Source: Hymenolepis diminuta
Lineage: Eukaryota; Platyhelminthes; Cestoda; Cyclophyllidea; Hymenolepididae
Assembly: GCA_900708905.1 (NCBI GenBank)
Contig: CAADRB010000011.1
Span: forward strand, 3,111,146 to 3,175,145
Direction: 5' to 3'
DNA length: 64,000 nt
Part shown: piece by piece, positions 18,999 through 31,425 of the stretch
Layout of the letters: the number at the start of each line of letters is the position of its first letter
How positions within the stretch are numbered: the first letter of the stretch is position 1
Position numbers and translations under genes: made by a program
The notes under the pieces: generated by a model
What the model was told of the DNA's origin: nothing
What the model saw: the letters and a program-made list of their open reading frames with translations, nothing else
The model's database searches: none

Positions 18999-20043
18999 AG
19001 GCACTATTTTAACGGAGGGACTTAACAAGGTAAAATGTTCTTTTATCGAAATTCAAATCGAAAATTGTAAATTATTTTAAACAATACGGCAAAATAATTT
19101 AAAGTTTATATTCATATAATAGATACATTAGGAATAGAGCTAAAGTGTCATAAATTAGGTGGTTGAATAAAACAAAAATAAAGATTTTAAGCTTTACAAT
19201 GTTTAAATTTTTAAATTAAGACTACGTAGTTCATATTACATTAAATATTAGGAAGAAAGTTAATGGGTTAATGGTAACATCTAATATTTTGTAACATCAG
19301 GGCCTAATTAAGAACACTAAGCAAAAAATAAACATAGCGTAATTTAACAAGCAGTGTGTTTCCATTTCAATTGCAGGCCACAGGGGCACAAGTACATGCA
19401 AAACACTCCCTTTAAATATAATCTTAAGCTTTTATATGAGTATTGGTAATATTTTGACTATTCAATGAATTTTTCGGGCGCTAGTTTAAAAAAGACTCTC
19501 TTACGTTTTTAGAAACTGATTTTAAAATTTGTTTTTATAAGAGTTATTAAATAGCGATAAAGAAACTTGAATTTCCTTACACCTTAGAGTATAACTTGTA
19601 TCGTGCTTAAATCGTGCTTGTACGTCGTTAAATTTTTGAGAGAAGTCGATGATCCATTGGTGACTGATCAATAAATTCGATTGAGATGGAAACTAGTGTA
19701 CTTATTTACTCAGTCTGGAAAGGCATTCAGCTAAATATGATTAAGTATAACCGAAATGATGTTAGGAAGGTCAATAATTAATTGTTATTTAAAAATCTTA
19801 GGTTTTAGAAGGTTGATAGGTGCTTTGTCTCCCGGCATGCAGTTCAGCGCCTTAGAAGTCGCATAAAAATCGGCCAGCATGCAAAAATACCTCCATACTG
19901 TTCTATTTTTCTATATATTGAATTAAAAAATGTGATACTTCTTACTTCATACCTAATTTAGATATCGGAAATAAATATCAGAAAACTCGAATGTCATTTA
20001 CGTAAGTAATATTTATTGCATTTATTTTTAAGTATGTTAAGGG

Positions 20044-20065
20044 GATCGGTTTTTCAAACCCGATC
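20044..20065. repeat. Small inverted repeat
   Basis: GATCGG and CCGATC flank a 10-base loop. It is a short stem, possibly chance. Confidence 0.5.
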
Positions 20066-21745
20066 TCTTTGAGACTTTTTCCAATGAGAACACATTTGTT
20101 GTTTTGAATTAACAATTTAATTCTGGAGGGAGATAATGAAATACTAGTGCTATAACGTAACCAACTAGGAGTTCTGGTAGTAATCTCACAGAGCCAACAA
20201 TCTAGAAAACTCGGTAATATAGCAACTTAACACAGAAATTAATAATCTACGGCAGATCAGAAGGCACGTTATAGTCAACACGAGTGTATTACGAAACTCC
20301 CCTTCACTCGGTATCGGCTTAAACAAATAAGAATAATTATCAAGTGTCAAGTGTATAGGTGGGGAAATAAAGAAAGAAATAATTATCATTTTTTCTAACA
20401 ACTATTTTCCGTAAAAACTTATCCCTGGCTAGGTTATTACATTTAGAAGTGTTATATTCAAATAGTAAATTCAGCGCTTTGTAAGCAAATATTTTTTAGG
20501 ATGTTTCTCAAAGAACTGTATAAATTTTTACTATGGTAGTTTTCTTTTAAGTTGGTGTATGCTGACGGTTCGCTATGTCTGGAGTAAGAGACACAGGATA
20601 AACGTGAGGAAAAGAGTAATAAAGGCTACTTAAACTCTAGTCAGCACTGAAGTGAAAGCCAAAATCTCATACTCCAAATACAAATTATCATTCGAAATTC
20701 GTTATTAAAGTGATAATAGCTGCAGAGTTTACGGCAGCGATAAAATGAGTTGCGAATTTTATTAAGTTCTTTTTGTTTGCTCGACTTATGCTATATACAT
20801 ATTCTTGCTTCATGACTGACAACGAAGAAACGCCATTTTCATATTAGTCTGCAAGTTACAATGGGTTTTAATAACTAGAAGATCAGTTCATGAAGCTATG
20901 GGCAACTTAAAAATAACTATTCTCTGATTCAGGAGAGAATTTCATGGTTTTAGAGGACTCATTGGTGTAATTTTCTACCGAAATGAAGCTTTGAAAGGAC
21001 TTCAGGAAAATTTTGAAAATTCACAAATGAAAATTAAAGTTTAATGATATTAGTGTTTATTAAAAATGTTATAATTTCCCTTATAATTTTACTACATTTA
21101 AATGCATTTTTTGATCTTGATCATGTATTTCAGGATAAAATCAAGAAGACAACTAAAATGTCTTTATTTATCTACATCCCATGGTTAACCAGAAAGGCTT
21201 TACAACTTTTCATTATGAGGAAAAATTCAAACGCAGGGAGTAGTAGTTCATAAAGAGAGAATGGTTCCGTTTTAAGAGAGCGTTTTAAAGTATTTAGGTA
21301 TTTAGAAATGAGATTCAGGTCAACTGCGATTTCAAATTGAAGTTATCCTTATCAATTTATCCTTTCTTTTCATCATCTTGGTCTCATTGGGACAATCCAG
21401 TGAGAATTTTTCGTGTGATTTCGCAGCCATCCTTTTTTTACACAACTTTCATAGCGCTCAAAGGGATCCACTGATGGATAAATCATCATCCCATCCTCAT
21501 TTCGAAAGAGTCAATGACGCTAGGAATCCAAACACTCGAAATATCTTTTGCGTAAACCTTTTAGTTGCTGTTGATATTCATTAATGTGTGGAATGTAATT
21601 CTTTGTAGGATTCATCATCAGATTTGTTTGGTTTTCTTGCGAATATTTCATCTTCTTTGTAAGCACTTGTTCATAGATTTACCATTAGATTTGTAGTTCG
21701 CGACAAGGTTTCTAAGAAAAACTCTTTCTACTATTAATGTAACAT

Positions 21746-22069
21746 TTATTTCTTTCCTGCTGTGCAACTTAACATTATTCTTTCAGCAGTGTTTCGAATT
21801 GCCTTTAATCTAACATCATCAACCTCAAGATAGACAGTCATAGATGAATCGCACAGAATGAATGGTTTTGTTAATGTTTCCAGTATCTTTGCTCGGGTTT
21901 CAATAGATTGTACTTTCGATCTTAAAAGAGATTTAATTTTTCTCAAGTTATCTTTTAAAATTTGTGGCATAAGATCACCAGTGTCAACATTCACTAGTGA
22001 GCCAAGGTAGATACAAAAGCTCATTAGGTCGATCAGAGATAATTGATCTAGATCTGCATCAGCGCCCAT
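21746..22069 (-). pseudogene. Non-LTR retrotransposon reverse transcriptase C-terminal remnant
   Basis: A 107-codon open frame on the minus strand contains FCIYLGSLVN, then GDLMPQILKDNLRKIKSLLR, TRAKILETLTKPFILCDSS and VRLKAIRNTAERIML. This follows the layout just after the catalytic part of many LINE reverse transcriptases: the YLGS motif, a helical stretch, then a 'K-x-x-x-y-x-x-x-v-x-P-x-l-L-Y-G' type segment, here decayed to KPFILCDSS, and an R-x-x-RRIL-like helix. The YADD catalytic box that should precede YLGS is not found upstream, so only the tail survives. It could instead be an exon of a domesticated gene, since an AAGGGTAAGT donor-like sequence lies just 5' at about 22092-22101, but nothing else supports that. 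Confidence 0.5.
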
Positions 22070-25000
22070 TTAGAATGTTTTTTTTTCACTTACCCTTTTC
22101 ATTTCATGATTTTCAAAGATAGTTTTAGGCCTTTCAGCATGCTTAATCAGTGGAGTGATAAACTATAGATTGTCTTTAAGTTGAAGATAACCCAACGGTA
22201 ATTAAAAACCTGAAGAGCTCATTTATCTAACTTTCAAGCCTTCACAAGTTACACTGACCTCATTTAATGATAACTAAAATACTCTGTTGAAGAACAAATT
22301 CCGGATAGAATTGCACAAGCCTGAAGCGATTCAAAGTATTTCCTTAAGCCAACAAAGATGACAACTGTTCCATACCAACGAACGATGACTTCTTGAATTA
22401 CTGTTCTTACTGTAAGGATCACCTATTCAATAGATCATCCAACACTAATTCATGATGAGTGCTTGAGAAGCATCCTCTTAATTACCGTCTGCACTTTATT
22501 CTTACAATTATATTGATTTGAGTATGTGCCTTAATCAACTTTGGCTGTTATGTAACATTTTATAGGCATCTCCAATGCCAAATTCCATTCTAGATTTAAC
22601 CCCACCTATTTAGTTTTCCATCCAACATATTTTGGATATATGAGAATTAATAATGTACTAGGTCCTAAATAGGAACTAAATTGGCTCGTGTAGCAGTTAG
22701 CCGCTTTAAACTACAACAGGAGGATCTAATAAGATAATTGTAAATGACCGACATAGGTGACCATGATTTTTTAATTTCCTTCTTTTACAATCAAACAGTT
22801 ACCTAATAGAAAACAGTGACAGAGCGACTTCTTGTTAAGTGTTATATCTTTTCCGAAGAAGGACTGGGAAAACAAGAAGCTCTTTCACTGTTAGTGCTTG
22901 CTGAAAATAAAATTTAATTTCAAATAACCTCCAATATAAATTGTAATATAACTTTGACATTTAGACAAATATAGAATTAATTCCAACTAGAAACCGTTGT
23001 TCTTTAAATATTAAAAATCGAGTCACCTTTTATAGAAAAATACGAAATTAGGCACCTCAATTTTTAATTAAGAGCCTTCCGTGCATCACACATACCGGAA
23101 TATCTTCATGTAGACATTCATGAATATTGAATATTATAATTGAACAGCCAACACCTCAGATGAGAACAATTAGAGTTTTTAATAATTTGTTAAGAAAACT
23201 TTTTGAATCTTTTTGTATGGGCGTCGTCAGAAAACCGTTGACTCTTAGGACATAGGTGGTATTAGTTTAATAGGCGAAACACGCAAATGATGAGGCCATT
23301 AGCTGATAATTTGCGTTTTAATAACTTGACATGCAAAATTACCATATTCAGCTACTTAACTTTCATAACTTAGTTTTACTGTCTTTTCAGCGAATGATTT
23401 TATATTTCACCTTCCAAAGAGCATCATATTTTCATGCTTTGGATAAACCAAAATACCGAATTTTTAAATAGCCTAAATGTAATTATAATTAGTACTATAA
23501 GTTTAAAATCATTAACAATCATTCCTTTCAGTAATCTCTGACGTGGGTGTGAAACAGACAATACACATCAAATGATCTAAAGGACCAGTTTTATAGTTGA
23601 ATAGACTGACTAAATGATCTAAGTTTCCTGCTCCATGAGGTTCCAGAGTGTCTGCTCACAACCCTAACTAGGCGCTCAAAAGCACATTTATTTTTTAGAC
23701 TTAGTAATGAGATAACTAAGGACGGTGCATTAGAACTTGTTTTTGGAATAATTACTATTTTATAAAAATGTCAAATATCACCTTATTTTTCCCTTTAGTA
23801 GTCAATTATATGTAACAGTAAGACAGTCTGTAACATTTAAACGAGGTGAACAGCAATAATTCACATTGGACTAGGCATACATAACGAAATCAAGACGTCA
23901 AGAATTGCTCAAAAGTTAGCATTCTCATAAGGGGTACAGTTTTCTCTATTATATCCTGATAATTCGAGGTTTAATCCCTTTTCTTCCAGGTGATATTTAA
24001 AACTTGTAGATCAGTGACTTAAAAACTTTCTTACTGATTCATTTCATTTATATCCTTTTCTATTATGTGCTGGCTGGTAAGACTTCTGAAAACATTTTAA
24101 GCATAGCAGAAATCAATGGGGTTCACTTAAGATTAACTCTAAAATCATATGCTTCAAGCCCGTCACCGTGAATTCACTATTAACAAGAGGGATGAATTTG
24201 AATATTTCTCATGTTCACCATTTTGATATAAGAATTTTGTTTCAAACAATGGGCAAAGTGTAACTTTAAATTATTATTACTTTTGGAGTTTTATCGAAGA
24301 AATTGGGCTTTTTAAATAGTTCGAAAAGAGTAATTTATAAAACCACACTTTTGCTGGGATTATTCCTAATAAGACTTCATCTCGTATGCAACAGCGTGAA
24401 CGACTGCACGCTGTTTTGCATGTGGTGAAATCTTATATACCAACACCTGGCTTAAAATTCAAGTTGTGATTCCTTAAAATCGCATTTTCACAACCATGTT
24501 TAGTTACTTTTGCAGTAGCTAATTAATTACAATGAAAATTTGTTTGATTAATAATTAAAATATTAACAATTAAATATTTTGCGTTCATCGTTATGCGACC
24601 AATCAGTGCTAAAGAAAAAACACCATCTTTCCATGTCCTGTGACTCAAGGCAGGTAGTTATCATTATTATGAGCACAATGTGCAATTGTGGTAATAAAAT
24701 TTGGTCCGTGTTTCATTAAAAGTAACTGGTCTGCTAATAATGAGTGCCTGAAAACGCGTACTAAGATGAATCAATCATACGGTTGCCCGGATATCAATTA
24801 CCAAGACCGAAATTTAAATGTTCTCTTTGCAGAGTGGTTAACATGTTATTTATTGTCTTCACTTAAGATTTCGAATTACAAATCTGATGCACAAAAGTAA
24901 TATCGTACTATTATTTTACGGAATTTACAAATCGTCTCTGATAACTACCCACTTACATGTTTCAAGTATTCAAGGTAAGAGAAAGAGACCTTACATCTGA

Positions 25001-25640
25001 TAAAACCGTGCAGTAGTAAGGTTGCATTAGCAACTTTTTTAATCATAATGATAATAGAATAGTAGAGTAATAGTTTGAGCAGAATGGTAATATTCTATAA
25101 TACTCACTATCTTAACATAGTAAACATAGAGTAAACATATGAAAATGTAACATGCACGCATTGTCATCAATTAAACAAACGCAAGCGATTTTGAGGGTCA
25201 AGGCCATCTTTTGGTAGCTATTCAATCTAACTATTCAATATGACCGAACCGATAATTCTTCAGTTGTTGTTGTCGAATAAGAAAACTATTACAATGAGCT
25301 AGGTTAGACAGGTTGTGAAAATCAACCATTAATCAATTATTCTTCTAACTTCAAATTTATTTCCTCAAATATTATTCATCTGTTAAGTAAAACGTTTCTA
25401 TAGACTGTCTTTAAAGCCAAATGAAGGAATTGCAATAATTGAAAATAATAGTTCTAAAGTTTATCTCTAGAAGTAATCCATTATTACTCTTAATACTTAT
25501 TTCTGCATGCTTATTTATTACTTTGGGCATTTATGGTAGTATTAATATAGGAAAATCAAAAATTTATTTGCCGCCAAACAACGTTGCAACCTTTCAGTAG
25601 TGACTAAATTATTATTACCGCCGACAAGGTAAAAATAAAC
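22070..25640. other. Intergenic, no supported gene
   Basis: AT-rich and stop-dense. It contains one strong hairpin (24386-24421) and a 70-codon open frame at 24688-24900 without recognisable content. Confidence 0.5.
24386..24421. repeat. Strong hairpin
   Basis: ACAGCGTG (24391-24398) pairs perfectly with CACGCTGT (24407-24414) across an 8-base loop. The stem continues as TATGCA with TGCAT(G) after a two-base bulge, giving about 13 pairs. The GC-rich core stands out in AT-rich sequence. Confidence 0.7.
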
Positions 25641-25644
25641 AAAA

Positions 25645-25800
25645 AGTTCTAATTATGGGGAAGCTTCTGAAAAAGGTATAATGGGGAAAGAGGAAAAGAT
25701 CGAGATGAGGTTGAGAATAAAGTTGGAGTATCAATACCGTCTCACGTTGCTACTTTTAAAGTTTATATTTCAGGGTATATCTACTGGATTCCTGACTGAA
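25645..25800 (+). repeat. Interspersed repeat family, head-like fragment
   Basis: GAGGAAAAGATCGAGATGAG and AATAAAGTTGGAGTATCAAT resemble the head of the family seen at 38225, 40190 and 54100, for example AATAAAGTCGAAGTCTCAAA at about 54131-54150. Divergence is high and borders are approximate. Confidence 0.35.
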
Positions 25801-25935
25801 TTTTTGTCGTTAATTTCAGAGCTTATTTACCAGTTAACAGTTAATGATAGTTATTTAAAGTATTTAAATGAAATTTTTTCTTTCGAATGAAAAGTGACAT
25901 TAACTGGATGAATGTTGAGATACAGAATGGCTCCG

Positions 25936-25961
25936 ATGAATCTACTTTTCCGTAGATTCAT
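25936..25961. repeat. Perfect 10-bp hairpin
   Basis: ATGAATCTAC and GTAGATTCAT flank a 6-base loop TTTTCC, followed by pyrimidine-rich near-repeats of TTTCATACC/TTTTCATATAC. Confidence 0.8.
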
Positions 25962-26489
25962 AGGGAATTTTTTCCATACTTTCATACCTTTTCATATACT
26001 TTTCCATAGCACATAGTGAACGACTAATTAAAATGTTTATCAAATCGCTTATGATAAATTTGAACTTATTTTAGTCTCAAATATTGATAAAATTTTGTAC
26101 ATCGTTTATCGATAATGATGTATTATTGTTTGAGCCATATAACTAAGAAGTTATTCAAAAAGGATATTATAATAAAATCGAGTGAATTAAAGACTATTTT
26201 GTGAAATTCCATCTTTCATTTTTATTTGTTGTTTATTCCGTATTATTTAAGTAATGAAATTTTAGATATTACAGTCCCACATCCTACCTTCCATGAATTC
26301 TTCAAGAAATGGTGAAGATTTTCAACTGTTATCGTAAGAGACTAATTTAGTGAAAGTAGTAATCATTTCAAGTATGATTAAATTAAAATCAAAATTTTTA
26401 AAAATTTGTACTTGATTAAAAACAATAAAATAACATTAAATTAAATTAATATAAAAACTAGGCAAGTTTCATTATAAATGACACCAATA

Positions 26490-26665
26490 ACCAAGAGAAA
26501 AATGATGCAAATAGCCAATTTCACAACTGAATGGCAGAATCGGATCTCATTTGTCTCCATCTAAATATCAAATCCATTATACTCTATCCAGACCCTGTAA
26601 CAATGAAATTTAATTAAACTTTTCATTCAAAGTAACTGCTAGATTCCCAGGTCATACTTTAGCAT
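26490..26665 (+). repeat. Diverged 180-bp repeat, copy A
   Basis: Shares an ordered series of blocks with 27030-27180: ATCGGATCTCA, CTCTATCCAGACCCT, AATTTAATTAAACTTTTCATT and the best block, GTAACTGCTAGATTCCCAG. Same orientation, about 540 bp apart. It is noncoding in this copy. Confidence 0.6.
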
Positions 26666-27020
26666 GTTAATTTGGTTATCTACCGAAAAGGTCCTTTACT
26701 GCAAATAACATGAATGCAGAAGGAAATGGCGCAATATTTTATCTAATGCTATCAGTTTTGTCCAATCGCTGGGGCTATTTCGACGTGCATTTTACTGTAC
26801 CGTGGATATTTCTTAAATATAAACTTTCGTCTGAATTGATTCCCATGCTAAGGTTACTTAAAATTTATCAGGCACGAATCTAACTCAATACTTACAGGAA
26901 ACTGTTCTACCTCAAATAAAACAAATTTCCATATACGATCTTCATTATATATTGATTCGAATAAAAACTAGGGAAGAGAGGTAGATTCTTACAGTAAATT
27001 AGGAACAGTATCAAAGACGA

Positions 27021-27275
27021 ATGAAATCACAAATTATGGAAGTAGTCACATTTTATAACGAAATGACGCAAATCGATCTCAGCGAAATGTCAGACCACTG
27101 CACTCTGCCCAGGCCCTCTGGCAAGGACGTTAAATTGAATTATTCTTTTGAGTTAGCTGCTAGATTCCCAGCTCCAATTTGCCAGCGCAAAGGGCGAAGG
27201 AAGGTAAGGGATAAAATTTATGGCCAACTCCATTGCACAAATGCCGGTAATTACATGTGTCTGCCTAAAGAATGA
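27021..27275 (+). repeat. Diverged 180-bp repeat, copy B, with 84-codon open frame
   Basis: Matches copy A in ATCGATCTCA, CTCTGCCCAGGCCCT, TTAAATTGAATTATTCTTTT and TTAGCTGCTAGATTCCCAG. This copy is open for 84 codons (LPRPSGKDVKLNYSFELAAR, then FPAPICQRKGRRKVRDKIYG) and is GC-richer, so it may be closer to a coding ancestor. The product is not recognised, and a transposon-derived origin is likely. Confidence 0.5.
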
Positions 27276-30200
27276 CTTGTTCCTTGGACACAGTGAGGCA
27301 CCCACAGCAGATATCGTCAGTTGTCCGGAGTTTTCATGCAATCTTTTATCATAAATATTGCAGTTTACAATGATAAGAAATGTATAGTACAGTACAAAGA
27401 GATAAAATTGGCATTTCTCATGCTGGCTAAGCACAAAAACACTGGAATTGTATAATAGTGGTAAAATGTATTTTCAAAAAAATTTGACTCGAGTCTGCAA
27501 AAATTAGGGAAAGAATGCTGTTTAAACTGGCGAATCTACAGATACAAATAGTTTATTGAACAATATATGGCAGTGATAACTTGAAATTCCACATGGAGAC
27601 CGGTTATTTGTAAGCGTTCAGTTCCTTAAGCAAAGTAATTATTATTTCCATCCTATAAATAAGTTTGGAATAATAACTAGAATAAAAATAACACTTTTTT
27701 TCAAAATAGATGCTAAATATGTTAACAAAATGTTATATATATAAGACAGACATGCTTATAAGTAAAGTTTGAACCACGTTTAACTGCATAAATATTACAG
27801 TGATGGGCACGATTGCTTTCATAAATGTTTAGTGATATTTTATAGTAGACAATGTACAAGAAAGCTCTTGGCTAAACCAGAGGAAGAATAATGAAATTTG
27901 TATTTCAGAACGTGAGCTACACATTTAATGAATACTATACAACTCGAATCCAAAAAGTAAATTAAATCAGACACTTTAGTACCCGACGTTTCTCTCAGCA
28001 TCTGTCTAAATCCTTCCCATTTATTCTGTATTGGATTTACTGTTAACAAATTTCATTCGTTTGGCAAAATTCAAATGGTATATTTTATAATACTCTGGAT
28101 AATAATAAAAACTTAGAAAAAATTCCAAAATGTTGGTTGATTAGAGCTATCCATCAATAATTATAACACCAGTAACTAAATTCTTTATCCTAAAGCTTAA
28201 AATACAAGTTATACAATAGCGAACATTTATCCTCATTTAACAGATGATTACAAATAATAATAACGGTGTTGAAAATTAAATACAAATACATAGCAATTAA
28301 CCTACTAAAAACTGATTGGTGTCCGCATTTGATGTCATGTAAAAATATTCTATCTGTATTAAAATGAATAAAACGAGGAATTAGAGCAATCCACAGACTC
28401 TGAATGACAAACATCTGAATAGCATACCTAGATAACTCTTACTCCGATTGTCAAAATACTTTTAGAGTTGGACTGATTCAAACTTAGTACTCTAGTTGGG
28501 AACATAATGAACTTTCTAAAGGGCAACATTGTGCAATAATCTTTTGGAGAGAGAAGGAATAGAGTCAGAAGAATTAACTAGGGTTAGGACAACTGGAGAT
28601 GAATGGGAAGGGGTTAAGAAATGAGTAGGAAGAGGAATTGGGTGGGAAGAGGTAGACATCAATTCTGAGAGACAGTATATGAGTCAACGTATGTGTTACA
28701 TATTTTCATCGCGGAATGTTTCTATATTAATTATGGTCTTGAGTAATACTAATAAAAGTACATTTCATGGGCACCGCTTAAACGGCCAAAACAGTAAAAT
28801 AAGATAAAACTGAAATATTGAGGGTAATCTTATATTGTTTTGGAATAAGAATGAAAGCTTGAATAATAATAATCAAAGTAGCTTTTGATAAAACCTTAAA
28901 TAATACTTAGTTTTAATTTCGGATAGATAATAAAACGTTCTACTCAGAGAAATAAAAGCCATTCTAAGTTGAGTAAAAATAATTTGTAATAAATTTGGCT
29001 AAAAACAACAAAAATTAAATTTATTGTTTAAGAGCAAATATCCGAGATTAGTTTAATTAATCTTCACTTAAGGAATTAAACAAAACGTGAATGCATCAAG
29101 ATTAGGCAAAGACGTTTTAGGTGTGTGGAGAACTTATAAGTGATAGATACTTTAATGAATTGATCAACATGTTGGGCGTTTCCAATCAATCCTTAGCAAA
29201 ATTTGTCGGTATTGTAATAGAGAAAATATATGCTTGTTTCCATTACTGATGATCGACTGCAATTCTTTTCGCCTCTTCTAATTAAAACGTAATTATAGCA
29301 GGAAATATACTACCGTGAAATAAGTCACTGTAAGACGAAGGAACTTAAGTGAGCCCCTTCGAATTCTATGAACTCAGCCAATACTAGACAAGATTAAAAC
29401 TTATTAGCTTACAGATTGGTAAATTATTAAAGAAAAGCTGACAGGAAGCAACACCTTTGAGCCTTTGTGCTGAAAAAGGGAATTAAAACGGTAGTAGAAC
29501 TTTAGATGTAGATGTTAGAAGTAGGCTTCGAAATACGGTAATACGGGTGAGAGGATCATAATAACTCTAGAAAATGACAATTTATGTCATAGCAAAGGAT
29601 TAGTTTGTGGAAAATCAAGGACGATCTAAGACTGAAATAATAATTCAAATGCCCATATTATTCTTAGATTTAAAAGAAAATATCGGTATAATCCGGTAAA
29701 AGTTTCGGTCGCATATTCAGTCACATACCAATGTTGTCGCTAGTACCAAAGAGGGTACAAGTATATAAAAACTTCTTTTTTATCTATGAACTAGGTATGT
29801 CTTTTTAATACCAGAAATAAGATTTGTGCGCGGTTTTTGAAATCATAAAATGTCACAGAACATCAAGGTTGATTGAATTTTTACTTAGAATCCCAGAAAT
29901 GTAGAGAAGTAGATAGAAAGGAAAGGGATATATTGGAAGTCAATGAAAAAACCCGACTCCGAGAATCGGATTTTGGATTTTAGTCAATTCCCGGTATGAT
30001 TTATTTTACATTATAAGTAAAACTTGTAAGTGAATGAAATAAGCAAAATGAATCTATTAAATTTATACCTTTTTGAGAATTTCATTCTCTTTATTCTCTT
30101 TATTTCTAAACTCCAGACAACTCAGTGCTTAATGTTATTAAGTTGATACCGAATCCCAATTTTAAGAAAGTTATTTCTTTTTCAGTACTGAATTCTTGAA

Positions 30201-30660
30201 ATTTTACCCTCTTCACACCGATAAATTGTAGTACTAATAATTAAACATCTTCTTATTTAATAGTGTTCTTCCATATAGTCATAAATGATATTAAATAAAT
30301 TGATTATTTCTTCCATGACTTTTAAATTGAAGACCAGTTTCGATTGTTTTCTTATTAATAAACCAAACATCTTGACTATTTATTTACTTATCATTTTCTA
30401 AGGAAACAAGAGAAAATAATGATAAACCTATACTATTAGCCGTGTAAGGCGTTTAAGCACGAGGAACAGTAAATTTGTTAATTAGGTTTGAAGAGATGAA
30501 GTAAATGCAGATTTTAATTTTATTCATTTAATAAATTCATTAAGAACAAAAGTTTTGATTATTAGAATTCTGAATTTTTCCTACCTTTAACTTAAGATTA
30601 CGTGTTTGAAATTTCTACGTATTATCTCTCATTTTCTGAGTGCGTTCAGAACCTCAACTA

Positions 30661-30685
30661 TCCCTCCTCTCCCCCCAACCCCCCA
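30661..30685 (+). repeat. C-rich low-complexity run
   Basis: Pattern TCCCTCCTCTCCCCCCAACC then CCCCAC. It is a polypyrimidine tract in otherwise AT-rich DNA. Confidence 0.8.
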
Positions 30686-31408
30686 CGAATTTGATCAGAT
30701 GGCGTGTTCAAGTATGGTATCTGCTACCAGCTAAGAACAATCAACAGGTCTTAGCTAGGATGTTTTAGCATTGTCGAGGTCACTAGATTTCTTCTTGAGT
30801 AAATTCTATTCCCTTAATTTGGTTTATTATTTGTTTGATAACGGCGAGCAAAAAGCATCTTATGTTAAATTAAATGAATTATTCCCTATATTTTTCACTT
30901 ATTCTGACCTATCTACGATACCCTTTTGTTGATTATTTATAATGAATAAATAGCTTTAGGCCTTGACAGTTGTATTAAACTCTGTATTACTCGCCTTACT
31001 AACTTTCACCTTCGCTATACTTGTTCACTGGAGTTTTCAGGCATGTTTTCTGGTTTCTCTTACATGTTCTTATAAGAAATATGGACGTAAATAGAACACC
31101 AAGCGTATTCATAGGTACTTTATACATTAAGTTCACTTTAGAGCCGCAAAATTTAGTTTGTCGCTGCAAATACATTTTGAACCCTTTCATATATTAAGAA
31201 GCAATTGACTCCGTATATGTCCATCTGTCCTGATAAGGTCAAGACGTCCCGGTCAGTAGTCGTATGACCAGTTGATCTGTGATTCATCCCACGGTGCAAA
31301 TGACACGGTCGTAAAGTCAGGTGTCATTTTATTAGAGAACTTTACTTCATTTAGCAATTGGAACTAATTGGCACATTCAAAGATTATTTTAGTAACTGAA
31401 TGCTGTAG

Positions 31409-31425
31409 ATATATATATATATATA
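31409..31425. repeat. AT microsatellite
   Basis: About eight AT units, followed by a short GT-type alternating stretch (GTGCGCATGTGTGCG). Confidence 0.9.

Larger units (their letters stand above)
18311..21740. other. Intergenic, no supported gene
   Basis: AT-rich. Only short unrecognised open frames occur. Two small inverted repeats are present: 18972-18998 and 20044-20065. Confidence 0.5.

Noticed and set aside
30661..30685. C-rich runs (also 42837-42857) as G-quadruplex sites
   Set aside because: The runs lack four well-separated G/C tracts of clear loop length, so they are reported only as low-complexity sequence.
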